64,000 nucleotides of DNA from an uncultured bacterium. GTDB lineage: Bacteria; Verrucomicrobiota; Lentisphaeria; Victivallales; UBA1829. The notes beneath the pieces are model-generated. The model was not told where the DNA came from, made no database searches, and saw only the letters and a list, made by a program, of their open reading frames with translations. The DNA lies in assembly GCA_902780135.1 (NCBI GenBank), contig CACZEK010000015.1, positions 1 through 64,000 on the forward strand. Reading direction: 5' to 3'. How positions within the stretch are numbered: the stretch's first letter is position 1; the number at the start of each line of letters is the position of its first letter. The position numbers and the translations under genes were made by a program. Positions 9,021 to 17,752 of the stretch are shown here, piece by piece.

Positions 9021-10340
9021 ATGAACATCATCCTTCTTTCTGGCGGATCGGGAAAGCGCCTCTGGCCGCTGTCCAACGATGTCCGGTCGAAACAGTTCAT
9101 CAAATTCTTCCTCGGCCCGGACGGGCGGCCGGAATCCATGGTGCAGCGCGTGTACCGCCAGATCAAGGCGGCGGACCCGGATTCGACCGTGACGGTCGCG
9201 ACCTCGAAGACGCAGGTCTCCGCGCTCAACAACCAGCTCGGCGACGGCGTGGGCATCTCCGTCGAGCCGTGCCGCCGCGACACGTTCCCGGCGATCGTGC
9301 TGGCGACGGAGTATCTGCACACGGTGCAGGGCGTGTCGGAGGACGAGGCGGTGGTGGTCTGCCCGGTCGACCCGTACGTGAACGACGACTACTTCGAGTT
9401 CCTGAAGCGCCTCTGCGAACAGGCGTCGAAGGGCGAGGCGAACCTGACGCTGATGGGCATTCAGCCGCTTCATCCGAGCGAGAAATACGGCTACATCATC
9501 CCGGAGGAGAAGGCGGACCTGAGCCGCGTGCGCGAGTTCAAGGAAAAGCCGGACATGCACACCGCGGAGAAGTATATCGCGCAGGGCGCGCTGTGGAACG
9601 GCGGCGTGTTCGCATACCGGATCGGCTACGTGCTGAAGAAGGCGCACGCGATGATCTCCTACACGGACTACCACGACCTCTTCCAGCAGTACGCCTCGCT
9701 GCCGAAGATCAGCTTCGACTACGCCGTGGTCGAGAAGGAGCCGGACATCCAGGTGATGCGCTTCAGCGGCGAATGGCGCGACATCGGCACCTGGAACACG
9801 CTCACGGAGGTCATGCCCGGCAACACGCTCGGAAACGCCGTGATCGACGACCGGTGCACCAACGTGCATGTGCTGAACGAGCTGTCGATGCCGGTGCTGG
9901 CGATGGGCGTCCATGACGTCGTGATCGCGGCGTCGCCCGAAGGCATCCTGGTCTCGGACAAGGACCGTTCCGCGCGCATCAAGAGCATCGTCGACAAGTT
10001 CGAAAACCAGATCATGTTCGCCGAAAAATCGTGGGGCACGTTCCAGATCCTGAACGTCGAGGAAGGCAGCCTGACGATCAGGATCGAGCTGAAGCCCGGC
10101 CAGTCCATGAACTACCACAGCCACGAGAAGCGCGACGAGATCTGGACCGTCATCAGCGGCGAGGGCCGCACCCTCGTCGACGGCATGGAGCAGAAAGTCC
10201 GCGCCGGGGATGTGATCACGATCGAGGCGGGCTGCCGACACACGGTCTTCGCGGACACCGCCCTCAAGCTGATCGAGGTCCAGGTCGGGCAGGAAATCTC
10301 CAAGCTCGACAAGAAAAAATACAAGCTGCCGAATCTGTGA
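9021..10340 (+). CDS. manC: mannose-1-phosphate guanylyltransferase (ManC/CpsB type)
   Basis: 439 aa. It makes GDP-mannose from mannose-1-phosphate and GTP for surface glycans. The N-terminal nucleotidyltransferase carries the pyrophosphorylase signature GGSGKRLWPLS (residues 8-18) and EKPDMHTAEKY. The C-terminal third is a cupin with YHSHEKRDEIW and SGEGRTLVDG, as in type II bifunctional enzymes that also isomerise mannose-6-phosphate. A separate type I isomerase gene follows 8 bp downstream, so the cupin may be redundant or structural here. The two genes form an operon ending in a terminator at 11432-11456. Confidence 0.9.
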   Translation: MNIILLSGGSGKRLWPLSNDVRSKQFIKFFLGPDGRPESMVQRVYRQIKAADPDSTVTVATSKTQVSALNNQLGDGVGISVEPCRRDTFPAIVLATEYLHTVQGVSEDEAVVVCPVDPYVNDDYFEFLKRLCEQASKGEANLTLMGIQPLHPSEKYGYIIPEEKADLSRVREFKEKPDMHTAEKYIAQGALWNGGVFAYRIGYVLKKAHAMISYTDYHDLFQQYASLPKISFDYAVVEKEPDIQVMRFSGEWRDIGTWNTLTEVMPGNTLGNAVIDDRCTNVHVLNELSMPVLAMGVHDVVIAASPEGILVSDKDRSARIKSIVDKFENQIMFAEKSWGTFQILNVEEGSLTIRIELKPGQSMNYHSHEKRDEIWTVISGEGRTLVDGMEQKVRAGDVITIEAGCRHTVFADTALKLIEVQVGQEISKLDKKKYKLPNL

Positions 10341-10348
10341 GGCCCGCC

Positions 10349-11335
10349 TTGTCCCCCTCCTTCCCCATCCTGCTGCATCCGGCCGCCAAGGACTACCTGT
10401 GGGGCGGAACGCGTCTCAACGACGATTTCGCCAAGCGCATCCCGTCCGACGTCGTCGCCGAAACATGGGAGTGCTCCACGCACCCGGACGGCGTGAGCGT
10501 CGCCGCGAGCGGGGAATGGGTCGGCATGCCGCTGGACGAGATCCTGCGGAAGCATCCGGAGTACCTGGGGGAACACGCGCACGGCGCGGCGGAACTGCCT
10601 GTGCTCGTGAAGCTCATCGACGCCAAACGCGACCTCTCCGTGCAGGTGCATCCGTCCGACGAGTTCGCCCGCGAGCGGGAGAACGGGCAGAGCGGCAAGA
10701 CCGAGATGTGGTACGTGATGGACGCCGAGCCGGATTCGCGCATCGCCTACGGCCTGCACCATACGGTCGGAGTCGGGCTTTTCCGGAAGGCGATCGAGGA
10801 GGGGACCGTGGAGAAGTATCTGCAGATGGTCCCCGTTCGCAAAAACGACCTTTTCTTCATCCCCCCCGGCACGGTCCACGCCATCGGCGCGGGCTGCCTG
10901 ATCGCCGAGATCCAGCAGAACTCCAACCTCACATACCGCCTGTACGACTACAACCGCACCGACCGCAACGGGAACAGGCGTCCGCTTCACGTTGAAAAGG
11001 GGCTCGCCGTCGCGAACCTCGAAGCCATGCCCGAGCCGCGCCAGCCGATGCGTCTCCTGCGGTATTCCGCCGGGACCGCCTCCGAACTGCTCTGCCGCTG
11101 CCGGTATTTCCAGGTGGAACGCGTCCTGGTGAACACGGAGCAGCACCGCGAGATGGCTTCGTTCCATGTCTCCCCGGAGTCCTTCGAGATATTCCTCTTC
11201 CTCAACGGCTGCGGCTCGATGTTCTGCGGCAGCGACATGATCCAGTTCTACAAAGGCGACTGCGTCTTCCTGCCCGCCGGCATCGCCGATGTCCGCCTGC
11301 ACGCGCGGACCGAATTCCTGCGGATTTCCTGCTGA
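10349..11335 (+). CDS. manA: mannose-6-phosphate isomerase, class I
   Basis: 328 aa if translation begins at TTG 10349, 8 bp after the manC stop; no in-frame ATG lies near the conserved N-terminus (SFPILLHPAAKDYLWGG), so a TTG start is the simplest reading. It is a zinc-dependent cupin isomerase converting fructose-6-phosphate to mannose-6-phosphate. Visible family motifs are ETWECSTHPDG, LSVQVHPSD (zinc-binding Gln and His), FFIPPGTVHAIG and LTYRLYDYNR. The short Bacillus-type form lacks the long helical insert of enterobacterial ManA. With manC it feeds GDP-mannose synthesis. Confidence 0.88.
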   Translation: MSPSFPILLHPAAKDYLWGGTRLNDDFAKRIPSDVVAETWECSTHPDGVSVAASGEWVGMPLDEILRKHPEYLGEHAHGAAELPVLVKLIDAKRDLSVQVHPSDEFARERENGQSGKTEMWYVMDAEPDSRIAYGLHHTVGVGLFRKAIEEGTVEKYLQMVPVRKNDLFFIPPGTVHAIGAGCLIAEIQQNSNLTYRLYDYNRTDRNGNRRPLHVEKGLAVANLEAMPEPRQPMRLLRYSAGTASELLCRCRYFQVERVLVNTEQHREMASFHVSPESFEIFLFLNGCGSMFCGSDMIQFYKGDCVFLPAGIADVRLHARTEFLRISC

Positions 11336-11372
11336 TGCGGACGCGACGGCACGGGTGGGGGGCCGTCTCCTG

Positions 11373-11421
11373 AAAAAAAGATTCGCCCGGACTCCGGCGG
11401 GAAAGCGCGGAAATCCGGGCG
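11373..11421 (-). terminator. terminator of the tandem MarR gene
   Basis: Arms cgcccgga (11384-11391) and tccgggcg (11414-11421); on the minus strand seven T follow (11373-11379). It is placed back-to-back with the manA terminator in the 124-bp gap between convergent genes. Confidence 0.75.
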
Positions 11422-11431
11422 GAACGGTATA

Positions 11432-11456
11432 AGCGGGCGGGGATCCCGCTTTTTTT
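11432..11456 (+). terminator. Rho-independent terminator of manC-manA
   Basis: Arms agcggg (11432-11437) and cccgct (11445-11450), followed by a T-run to 11456. Confidence 0.8.
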
Positions 11457-11459
11457 ATC

Positions 11460-12542
11460 TCAGTTCAGCGGCGTGTTTTCGAGAGTGGCCGCCTCGGCTT
11501 CGATGTCGGCGTCGGTCTCGGCTTCGGAGACCGGGGGAAACGCGGATTCCGTCGCGACCGCGTAGGGGGACACGAAACGCTCTTTCGCGAGGTACTGCGA
11601 CATCGCATCCAGGACGGCGACGAATGCCTCGATCCGGTCCTGCGGCAGCTTTTCGAACACTTCCTTCATGAATTTCACGTAGGAGGCCGTGCAGACGCGG
11701 TAAAGATGCTCGCCCTTTTCCGTGAGGCTGATCAGCGTCACGCGGCGGTCCTTCGGTCCCGGGATGCGGTTCACCAGGCCGTCGGCGTAAAGCGCGTTCA
11801 GCGTCTGCGTGACCGCCGCGGACGGCAGATGGAAGCGGTCCGCGAAATCCTTGATCATCGGGAGGGTCTTGCGTCCGTGGATCGCGAAGAGGTAGTTCAT
11901 GATGCGGAGCTTGCCCAGCGTGGTGCGGCCGGAGCGCGAGGCGTAGTGGAAATGCATCACGGGGAAGCGGAGCGCGTCGACGAAATGGATCAGCAGGAGC
12001 CAGGTGGGCAGGTCGGTGGGCTTCGTCTCGTCATCGTTCAGCGGCCTGACCTCGGACGGGAGCTTGCAGAGGTCGCCGGCGTGTTTCGCTGCGAGATGCT
12101 CGGACCCGGTCCTGGCCTGGAAGAGATAGCAGAGCACCTCGCGGAACTTCGCGAGCTGGTCCGCGTCGACCGACGCTTCAAACGCGGCGAAACGCTTGCC
12201 GAGCAGCGCGACGGTCTCCTTGCGCAGCGCTTTCCCTTTCGCCGACATCATGACGCCGGTGCTGCGACGGTTTTCCGGGATCATTTTGCGTTCGAGTATC
12301 TTGGCCGCCACGTACAGGTCGACGGCCTGGGAGATCGCGCCGGAACTCAGCCCGGAATACTCCGAGAGACGCTTGATCTGGGGCGTCGCATCCGGGTTCT
12401 CGAGGAAGTATTTCACGATGGGGAACTGGGCGAAGGAATAATCGCCGTTCAGTCCGAACACACCGACGGATGTCGTGCGGATGCGATCCGCGATGAAGAG
12501 GAGTTTGCGACAGGAAGTGACTGCGAGAAATTGTTTTTTCAT
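11460..12542 (-). CDS. double-domain MarR-type transcriptional regulator
   Basis: 360 aa, about twice the usual 140-180 aa of MarR proteins. Two winged-helix regions can be seen. The first is at about residues 40-120 (LSEYSGLSSGAISQAVD, wing with PENRRSTGVMMSAKGKAL). The second is at about 210-295 (FADRFHLPSAAVTQTLN, then IPGPKDRRVTLISLTEKGE). The second keeps the classical MarR wing DRR...LTxKG; the first is a degenerate copy. A single chain may therefore act as a pseudo-dimer. The C-terminus is an acidic Glu/Asp/Ala tail. It is divergently isolated: the 466-bp region upstream holds no gene, so its target may be its own promoter. The ligand is unknown. Confidence 0.8.
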   Translation of the reverse strand: MKKQFLAVTSCRKLLFIADRIRTTSVGVFGLNGDYSFAQFPIVKYFLENPDATPQIKRLSEYSGLSSGAISQAVDLYVAAKILERKMIPENRRSTGVMMSAKGKALRKETVALLGKRFAAFEASVDADQLAKFREVLCYLFQARTGSEHLAAKHAGDLCKLPSEVRPLNDDETKPTDLPTWLLLIHFVDALRFPVMHFHYASRSGRTTLGKLRIMNYLFAIHGRKTLPMIKDFADRFHLPSAAVTQTLNALYADGLVNRIPGPKDRRVTLISLTEKGEHLYRVCTASYVKFMKEVFEKLPQDRIEAFVAVLDAMSQYLAKERFVSPYAVATESAFPPVSEAETDADIEAEAATLENTPLN

Positions 12543-13008
12543 AGGACCGCCTTCAATGTGTAAGCCTGGCTGAACCGCATGAAAAAGGGGCTTTTTTCAC
12601 CCGGCGCAGTCAGATGTTTTTAAGTTGTTTTTGAAAATGTAGCCGTCGGTAACGGCATTTGTCTCATTAATATACAGCGTCGATAAAAAATTGAAATGTA
12701 TTATTTGACATAAAAGATGGATTTTTTATTAAACAAAACGTCTTTGCGGGAAAAAAGAGCTTTAAAAGGAAGGAATTTATGCCGAAAAAAAGCATGGATG
12801 ATTGTTTCATAAAAAACTGGAGCCTTTTCACGAAAAAATGAAAAAGAAACTGTTTGATTATTTGCATAGTTTAGAAATTATATTTCATAAGTATATCCTT
12901 TTCTTCCTTCTCCGTGTTCGGGCGGAGCTGAAAAAAGGAAAAAAGAAGGACGCGTTCCGCTCGGCGGCGGACAGTGCGTCCTTCAAATCGCGTTGAACGG
13001 GGTCCGGA
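12543..13008. other. AT-rich intergenic region without a recognisable gene
   Basis: This 466-bp stretch is much richer in A and T than its surroundings. It holds the upstream region of the MarR-type gene (TATATT on the minus strand near 12669 and a small dyad gccgtcggtaacggc at 12645-12659) and the operon terminator at 12939-12984. Short open frames here have no ribosome binding site or recognisable sequence. Confidence 0.6.
12939..12984 (-). terminator. terminator of the kor-nitroreductase operon
   Basis: Perfect 9-bp arms gaaggacgc (12945-12953) and gcgtccttc (12976-12984) around a smaller inner stem; on the minus strand six T follow (12939-12944). Confidence 0.88.
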
Positions 13009-13533
13009 TTACCAGATGTCCTGATGGACCGCGGACGGATCCCATTTGTCCTTCACCGCGGCGGGCGCGGCGGGGTAGCCGAACGGGATCAGGCAGAACG
13101 GCTCGACGCCGTCCGGGAGGCGCAGCGCCTCTTTGATGATGCGGATGCGTTCGGAGATGGGATGCACGCCGGTCCAGACCGCGCCGAGTCCGAGCGCGTG
13201 GACGGCGAGCAGGAAGTTTTCGGTCGCGGCTGCGGCGTCCTGGATCCAGTATTCGCGCGCCTCGCCGGGGAGCGCCTTGCCGAGCACGCCGCAGATCACG
13301 ACGGCGACGGGCGCGGTGGCGGTCATCTTCGCGTTGGGCAGGCTGTCGCCGAGCTTTTCGAGCAGGGCGCGGTCGCGGATCACGACGAACGACCACGGCT
13401 GGGAGTTTTTCGCCGAGGGGGCTGCCATCGCGGCCTTCAGGAGCTGTTCGACCGTCTCGCCGGAGACGGGCTTGTCGAGGAACGCGCGAACGCTCGTGCG
13501 CGTCATAATGGTCTGGATCAGGTCGTTGCTCAT
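13009..13533 (-). CDS. nitroreductase-family FMN oxidoreductase
   Basis: 174 aa, the length of compact NfsA/NfnB-type nitroreductases. The flavin-binding N-terminus RTSVRAFLDKPV and AAPSAKNSQPWSFVV is typical, as is the GLGAVWTGVHP segment. It is the last gene of a five-gene minus-strand run starting with korD at 17208, 16 bp after the EFR1 gene. It probably uses reduced flavin or ferredoxin electrons to reduce a nitro, quinone or enone compound; the true substrate is unknown. Confidence 0.88.
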   Translation of the reverse strand: MSNDLIQTIMTRTSVRAFLDKPVSGETVEQLLKAAMAAPSAKNSQPWSFVVIRDRALLEKLGDSLPNAKMTATAPVAVVICGVLGKALPGEAREYWIQDAAAATENFLLAVHALGLGAVWTGVHPISERIRIIKEALRLPDGVEPFCLIPFGYPAAPAAVKDKWDPSAVHQDIW

Positions 13534-13549
13534 GGCGCGGCTCCTTTCT

Positions 13550-14338
13550 TCAGCGGCAGATCTTCAGGATCATGTCGTCGGCGGTGATCGCGGGGTGGTG
13601 GTAGCGTTTGCGCTTCACGGTGATCTTGCGGAACTGGATGGCCTCCTTCGGGCACCACTGGAGGCAGCCGAGGCAGTGCTCGCAGTGTCCGTGCCAGGTG
13701 GGGATGCCGTTCATCATGATGATGTTGGAGTCCGGGCAGATCCTTTCGCAGAGGCCGCAGGAATCGCATTCGTCCGTGACCCAGAAATAACGGTCGTAGT
13801 TCGAGAGGAACGCGACCGCCTTCTGCGCCACGGCGTCGCCGAAGACGTCGAACGGGAACACGTGCAGGAGCTCCTCGGTCTTGCGGTTTTTCACGGCGCG
13901 CACCGCGTACACGATGTCGCGGGACGCCTTCGCGAAGAGCTTCTCCATGCGGTTCTGCGTGGGCGGGATGGAGCGCGGGATGTAGTTGGACGGCATGGTG
14001 AGGCTGAACGAGATCGCGAGCTTGATGTCGCGTTCCTTCAGCAGCGCCTCCAGGATGTACGCCGCGGAGCCTTTCATGCCGCCGCAGGTGCACAGGGAGT
14101 AGACGTACTTGCCGCTCCCCTTCACGATCCGGGAGATGAACTTCTGGACGATGCCCGGCAGGCCGAAGCAGTACACCGGGAAGAAGATGCCGGCGGTCTC
14201 CGCGTCGGAAAGGTCGACTTCCCCGGCGCGGTCGAGGTCGGCGATGGAGACGAGTTCCGTGTTGCCGAGCTTCGCCGCGAATTCGCGCGCGGCCGCCAGG
14301 GTGTTGCCGGTCGATGAAAAGTAGTAGATTCTGTTCAT
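13550..14338 (-). CDS. EFR1-type flavodoxin-ferredoxin fusion protein
   Basis: 262 aa. The N-terminal half is a flavodoxin fold with FMN phosphate loop FSSTGNTLAAA (residues 8-18) and the CTCGGMKG loop. The C-terminal quarter has two [4Fe-4S] motifs, CDSCGLCERICP and CEHCLGCLQWCP. Such EFR1-type proteins are thought to carry electrons between ferredoxin pools and flavin enzymes in anaerobes. It sits between the 2-oxoacid oxidoreductase genes (66 bp upstream) and a nitroreductase (16 bp downstream), so it may link ferredoxin reduced by the former to the latter; inference from order. Confidence 0.88.
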   Translation of the reverse strand: MNRIYYFSSTGNTLAAAREFAAKLGNTELVSIADLDRAGEVDLSDAETAGIFFPVYCFGLPGIVQKFISRIVKGSGKYVYSLCTCGGMKGSAAYILEALLKERDIKLAISFSLTMPSNYIPRSIPPTQNRMEKLFAKASRDIVYAVRAVKNRKTEELLHVFPFDVFGDAVAQKAVAFLSNYDRYFWVTDECDSCGLCERICPDSNIIMMNGIPTWHGHCEHCLGCLQWCPKEAIQFRKITVKRKRYHHPAITADDMILKICR

Positions 14339-14404
14339 GGACGCCTCGCTTTCATCTCGTGGGATCGTGAATGATGGGGAGTGTGACAGGTTCCGGTTCC
14401 GGGT

Positions 14405-15889
14405 TCAGGCGTTCGGGACGGACTTGAACTCGATCTTTTCCTTGCCGGTCCTGTACGCCTCGATGTTGATGTCGGCGGCTTTCGCCTTCTTCGCGAACAT
14501 CTCGCGGACGGCCTCGATCATGGCGGTGTCGAGGTTCGCCTTGTCCGCGTCGTCCAGGAAGTTGTCCGCCATGACGGCGGCGATGGCGCCGAGCATGACC
14601 GTGTTGGCGGCGCGCAGGTCGCCGAGGTGGTTCGCCAGGTCGGACGCGGGCAGGCCGTACACGTAGTGGTCCTTCGCCGCGCCTTCGGGGAGCTTCACGG
14701 TCGAGGAGTCGTACACGAGGACTCCGCCGGGCTTCAGGATGGGCAGGAACTTCTCGACGGACGGCTGGTTCATGCAGACGAGCATGTCGCAGTTCTCGGC
14801 GGCTTCGGGCGAGCCGATGTGCGACTTGGAGAAGACGACGGAGCAGTTGGCGGTGCCGCCGCGCATTTCCGGGCCGTAGGACGGGAGCCAGGAGACGTTG
14901 AAGTTGCGCTGCTTGCCGTGGATGGCGAGGATGTAGCCGAGCGAGAGCACGCCCTGTCCGCCGAATCCGCTGATCTTCACGCGGCATTCTTTGTCGAACA
15001 CGGGCGAGGAGCATTTGTAGTCGCCCAGCTCGCTTTGGATCTCTTCCGGATAGAGCAGGCCCTTGATCCTGTCGGCGTCGTAGTTCATTTCGGCGCGGAC
15101 GATCGGCTCGCGCTCCGCGGCGCGGTCCAGGTAGACCCCCAGCGGGAAGAACTTCGTCATCTTCGTCTCGATGAACTCGCTCATGTCGTGGGCGTTCATC
15201 TTCAGGTTGACCGGGCAGCCGGAGAGGAATTCGACGAGGGAGAAGCCCTTCTTGTCCATGCTGTTCTGCAGCGCCTTGCGGACGGCGCGGCGCGCCGCCA
15301 TGATGTTCTTGAAGCTGGTCAGCGCGCAGCGTTCCACGTACACGGGCGCGTCGAACTGCGAGATCATTTCGCAGACGCGGATCGGGTAGCCGGTCTCCAG
15401 CACGTCGCGTCCGAGCGGGCTGGTCTGCGTCTTCTGTCCGGGCAGCGTGGTCGGCGCCATCTGACCGCCGGTCATGCCGTAGATCGCGTTGTTCACGAAG
15501 AACACGGTCATGTTCTCGCCGCGGTTCGCCGCCTGCAGGATGTGGTTGAACCCGATGGACGCCAGGTCGCCGTCGCCCTGGTAGGAGATGATCACGTCGT
15601 CCGGGTTGGACCGCGTGAGGCCGGTCGCCACCGCGGGCGCGCGGCCGTGGGCGCACTGGATGGAGCGGCACTTGAAGTAGTAGTAGGCGAAGACGGCGCA
15701 GCCGACGGGCGCGGCGAGGACCACGCGGTGCGTGATGCCGAGGTCGGCGATGGCTTCCGCGATGAGCTTGTGAAGGACGCCGTGTCCGCAGCCGGGGCAG
15801 TAGTGCATATTTTTCTTGATGGCGCCGGGGCGGCGTTCGAAGACGTCGAAGAATCCCGCGGGACGGCCCAGTTTGATTTTCTCGCTCAT
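14405..15889 (-). CDS. 2-oxoacid:ferredoxin oxidoreductase, fused beta and gamma subunits
   Basis: 494 aa from ATG 15889, 2 bp after the alpha-subunit stop. Residues 1-290 are the thiamine-diphosphate beta subunit: YCPGCGHG (30-37), GDGDLASIG (105-113) and NNAIYGMTGGQ. Residues from about 301 are the gamma subunit, beginning KISGFGGQGVLSLG and containing GPEMRGGTANCSVV. Beta and gamma are usually separate genes (korB, korC), so this is a fusion. The complex oxidatively decarboxylates a 2-oxoacid to acyl-CoA and reduces ferredoxin. Substrate is 2-oxoglutarate or a branched-chain 2-oxoacid; sequence alone does not decide. An open frame continues upstream through the alpha gene but is not coding. 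Confidence 0.92.
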   Translation of the reverse strand: MSEKIKLGRPAGFFDVFERRPGAIKKNMHYCPGCGHGVLHKLIAEAIADLGITHRVVLAAPVGCAVFAYYYFKCRSIQCAHGRAPAVATGLTRSNPDDVIISYQGDGDLASIGFNHILQAANRGENMTVFFVNNAIYGMTGGQMAPTTLPGQKTQTSPLGRDVLETGYPIRVCEMISQFDAPVYVERCALTSFKNIMAARRAVRKALQNSMDKKGFSLVEFLSGCPVNLKMNAHDMSEFIETKMTKFFPLGVYLDRAAEREPIVRAEMNYDADRIKGLLYPEEIQSELGDYKCSSPVFDKECRVKISGFGGQGVLSLGYILAIHGKQRNFNVSWLPSYGPEMRGGTANCSVVFSKSHIGSPEAAENCDMLVCMNQPSVEKFLPILKPGGVLVYDSSTVKLPEGAAKDHYVYGLPASDLANHLGDLRAANTVMLGAIAAVMADNFLDDADKANLDTAMIEAVREMFAKKAKAADINIEAYRTGKEKIEFKSVPNA

Positions 15890-15891
15890 GT

Positions 15892-16956
15892 TCACTTTCC
15901 TCCTTTGATCGCATCCATCGTGCGCTTGACGATCTCTTCCACGGTCGGCACGTTGCCGCCCATGCGGTTGATGAGGGCGACGGGGCGCGCGCACTCGATG
16001 GCGAGGCGCACGTCGTCGATCATCTGGCCGTTGCTCATTTCGACGGAGAAGAACTGCTTCACGCCGTTCTTGACGGCTTTGCGGAGCGCGTTTTCGGGGA
16101 AGGGGAAGAGGGTTTTCGGACGGACCATGCCGATCTTCACGCCCTGCTTGCGGAGCTCGTCCACGGCGGAACGCGCCATGCGCGAGGCGATGCCGTAGGC
16201 GACGAACGCGTATTCCGCGTCGTCCATCATGAACTCCTCGGCGCGCTGTTCCGTCGCCCGGATCTCGTCGTACTTGCGGTTCAGGCGGCGGTTCGTCTCC
16301 TCGAGGTCGACCGGGTCCATGTAGATGGAGCTGATCCAGTTGTCGGCGCTGACGCTCCGGTCGAGCGACCAGGCGGGCGGCATGCGGCGCGGACGCGGCT
16401 CCGGCAGCTCGAGCTTTTCCATCATCTGTCCGATCATGCCGTCGGTGAGGACGTAGACCGGGGTGCGGTATTTGTCGGCGAGGTCGAACGCGAGCATGGT
16501 CAGGTCGCACATCTCCTGCACGGAGCCGGGGGAGAGCACGATGCAGCGGTAGCCGCCGTGTCCGCCGCCCTTCACGACCTGGTTGTAGTCCGCCTGTTCG
16601 GGCGAGATGTTGCCGAGGCCGGGGCCGCCGCGCATCACGTCCACGATGACGCAGGGCAGTTCCGCAGTGGCGATGTAGGACACGCCTTCCTGTTTCAGGC
16701 TGATGCCGAGGCCGCTGGACGCGGTCATCACGCGTTTGCCCGCGGCGGACGCGCCCATCACCATGTTGATCGAGGCGATCTCGCATTCCGCCTGGATGAA
16801 AACTCTGCCCATGGCGGGGAACAGCCGGGCGGAGGCGTGGGCGATCTCGCTGGCGGGCGTGATCGGGTATCCGAAGTAGCATTCGCATCCGGCGAGCAGG
16901 GCGCCGTACACGGCCGCCTCGTTGCCTTTCAGAAGCACGCGGTTGGTTCGGTTCAT
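15892..16956 (-). CDS. korA: 2-oxoacid:ferredoxin oxidoreductase, alpha subunit (KorA/VorB)
   Basis: 354 aa. It carries the alpha-subunit pyrimidine-binding and core domains: LKGNEAAVYGALLAGCECYFGYPITPASEI at the N-terminus (the GYPITPAS motif is diagnostic), MGASAAGKRVMTASSGLG and GGPGLGNISPEQADYNQ. The gene lies 15 bp after korD and 2 bp before korBC, so translation is probably coupled. With those genes it forms the ferredoxin-linked oxidoreductase typical of anaerobes. The korA name is by family; vorB for branched-chain substrates is equally possible. Confidence 0.92.
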   Translation of the reverse strand: MNRTNRVLLKGNEAAVYGALLAGCECYFGYPITPASEIAHASARLFPAMGRVFIQAECEIASINMVMGASAAGKRVMTASSGLGISLKQEGVSYIATAELPCVIVDVMRGGPGLGNISPEQADYNQVVKGGGHGGYRCIVLSPGSVQEMCDLTMLAFDLADKYRTPVYVLTDGMIGQMMEKLELPEPRPRRMPPAWSLDRSVSADNWISSIYMDPVDLEETNRRLNRKYDEIRATEQRAEEFMMDDAEYAFVAYGIASRMARSAVDELRKQGVKIGMVRPKTLFPFPENALRKAVKNGVKQFFSVEMSNGQMIDDVRLAIECARPVALINRMGGNVPTVEEIVKRTMDAIKGGK

Positions 16957-16971
16957 GTCAAGAAACTCCTT

Positions 16972-17208
16972 TCAGTCTTCCGTGATCTCGACGATCGTGA
17001 TCGCGCCGGGTTCCGGGCAGCAGTAGTAGCACGCGCCGCAGCCGATGCAGCCTTCGCCGGCGTAGACGGCGGCCGGGAACCCCATCATGTTGATGGCGTC
17101 GCCGAGTTTGAGGAGGGAACGCGGACACGCTTCGACGCAGCGGGAGCAGCCCTTGCATTCGTCGAACGCGATGTCGCAGCGGAATGTTTTTTTCGGTTTG
17201 GTTTCCAT
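16972..17208 (-). CDS. korD: 2-oxoacid:ferredoxin oxidoreductase, ferredoxin-like delta subunit
   Basis: 78 aa with two [4Fe-4S] cluster motifs, CKGCSRCVEACP and CIGCGACYYCCPEP. It passes electrons from the catalytic subunits to free ferredoxin. It is the first gene of the operon, and a strong promoter at 17248-17276 lies just upstream. Start ATG 17208 is preceded by AAAGGAC about 11 bases upstream. Confidence 0.92.
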   Translation of the reverse strand: METKPKKTFRCDIAFDECKGCSRCVEACPRSLLKLGDAINMMGFPAAVYAGEGCIGCGACYYCCPEPGAITIVEITED

Positions 17209-17247
17209 AGGGAGCAGTGTCCTTTCTCAAAAATACATGGAATATAT

Positions 17248-17276
17248 AATATACACGCGGACGGGCATAAAGTCAA
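17248..17276 (-). promoter_or_regulatory. promoter of the kor-EFR1-nitroreductase operon
   Basis: Minus strand TTGACT (17271-17276), 17-bp spacer, TATATT (17248-17253). Confidence 0.85.
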
Positions 17277-17445
17277 TCCGGTTTCCCCGTTCAGTCCGCA
17301 TTTATCCCGGCGTTCGCTGTGATATTCGAGACCGTCGGGGCGCCGGAGATCCTGCGGGCGGCGGCCGGCGCGGCGGATCCTCTGCGTTCTTTTCCCGCAT
17401 CCGGGCATTTTTCGCTCTTTTTTCGCCTTTTTTGTCGTTTCCGGC

Positions 17446-17473
17446 TTGCATTTTTCCGAAACGCGGCTATATT
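17446..17473 (+). promoter_or_regulatory. promoter of tRNA-Gln
   Basis: TTGCAT (17446-17451), 16-bp spacer, TATATT (17468-17473), 23 bp before the tRNA 5' end. Confidence 0.7.
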
Positions 17474-17496
17474 AGATTCTCGTTCTGAATTCATTC

Positions 17497-17570
17497 TGCC
17501 CGTTGGTGTAATGGTAGCACAAGTGATTCTGGTTCATTTAGTCTAGGTTCGAGTCCTGGACGGGCAGCCA
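17497..17570 (+). tRNA. tRNA-Gln (anticodon CUG)
   Basis: Acceptor TGCCCGT pairs with ACGGGCA; the anticodon stem AGTGA/TCATT encloses loop TTCTGGT with anticodon CTG; the T-loop is TTCGAGT and CCA is encoded (17568-17570). Confidence 0.93.
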
Positions 17571-17579
17571 CTTTTTGAG

Positions 17580-17618
17580 GCACGTTTTCGCGATCGTGAA
17601 AACCGTGCGTTTTTTTTT
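17580..17618 (+). terminator. terminator of tRNA-Gln
   Basis: Arms gcacg (17580-17584) and cgtgc (17604-17608) extended by an inner ttttc/gaaaa stem, then a nine-T run (17610-17618). Confidence 0.85.
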
Positions 17619-17752
17619 GCTTTTTTTCCGTCCTGCCGTTCTTTGCGGCCGGATTCGCGGAAGCCGGATCCCGTTTGTTTGCGGAGAAAAACGCGTCCCT
17701 TTTTGCTGTGGAATTAAAATTGTCGTATAATTTGCATTTGCGCTCAAAAAAC

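Noticed and set aside
12667..12867. Short minus-strand frame rich in Phe and Lys
   Set aside because: It lies in AT-rich DNA, has no ribosome site, and its translation looks like random AT-rich sequence.
15890..16888. Upstream extension of the fused beta-gamma oxidoreductase frame
   Set aside because: It lies wholly inside the alpha-subunit gene in another frame and gives Arg-rich sequence; MSEKIKLG at 15889 is the natural start.
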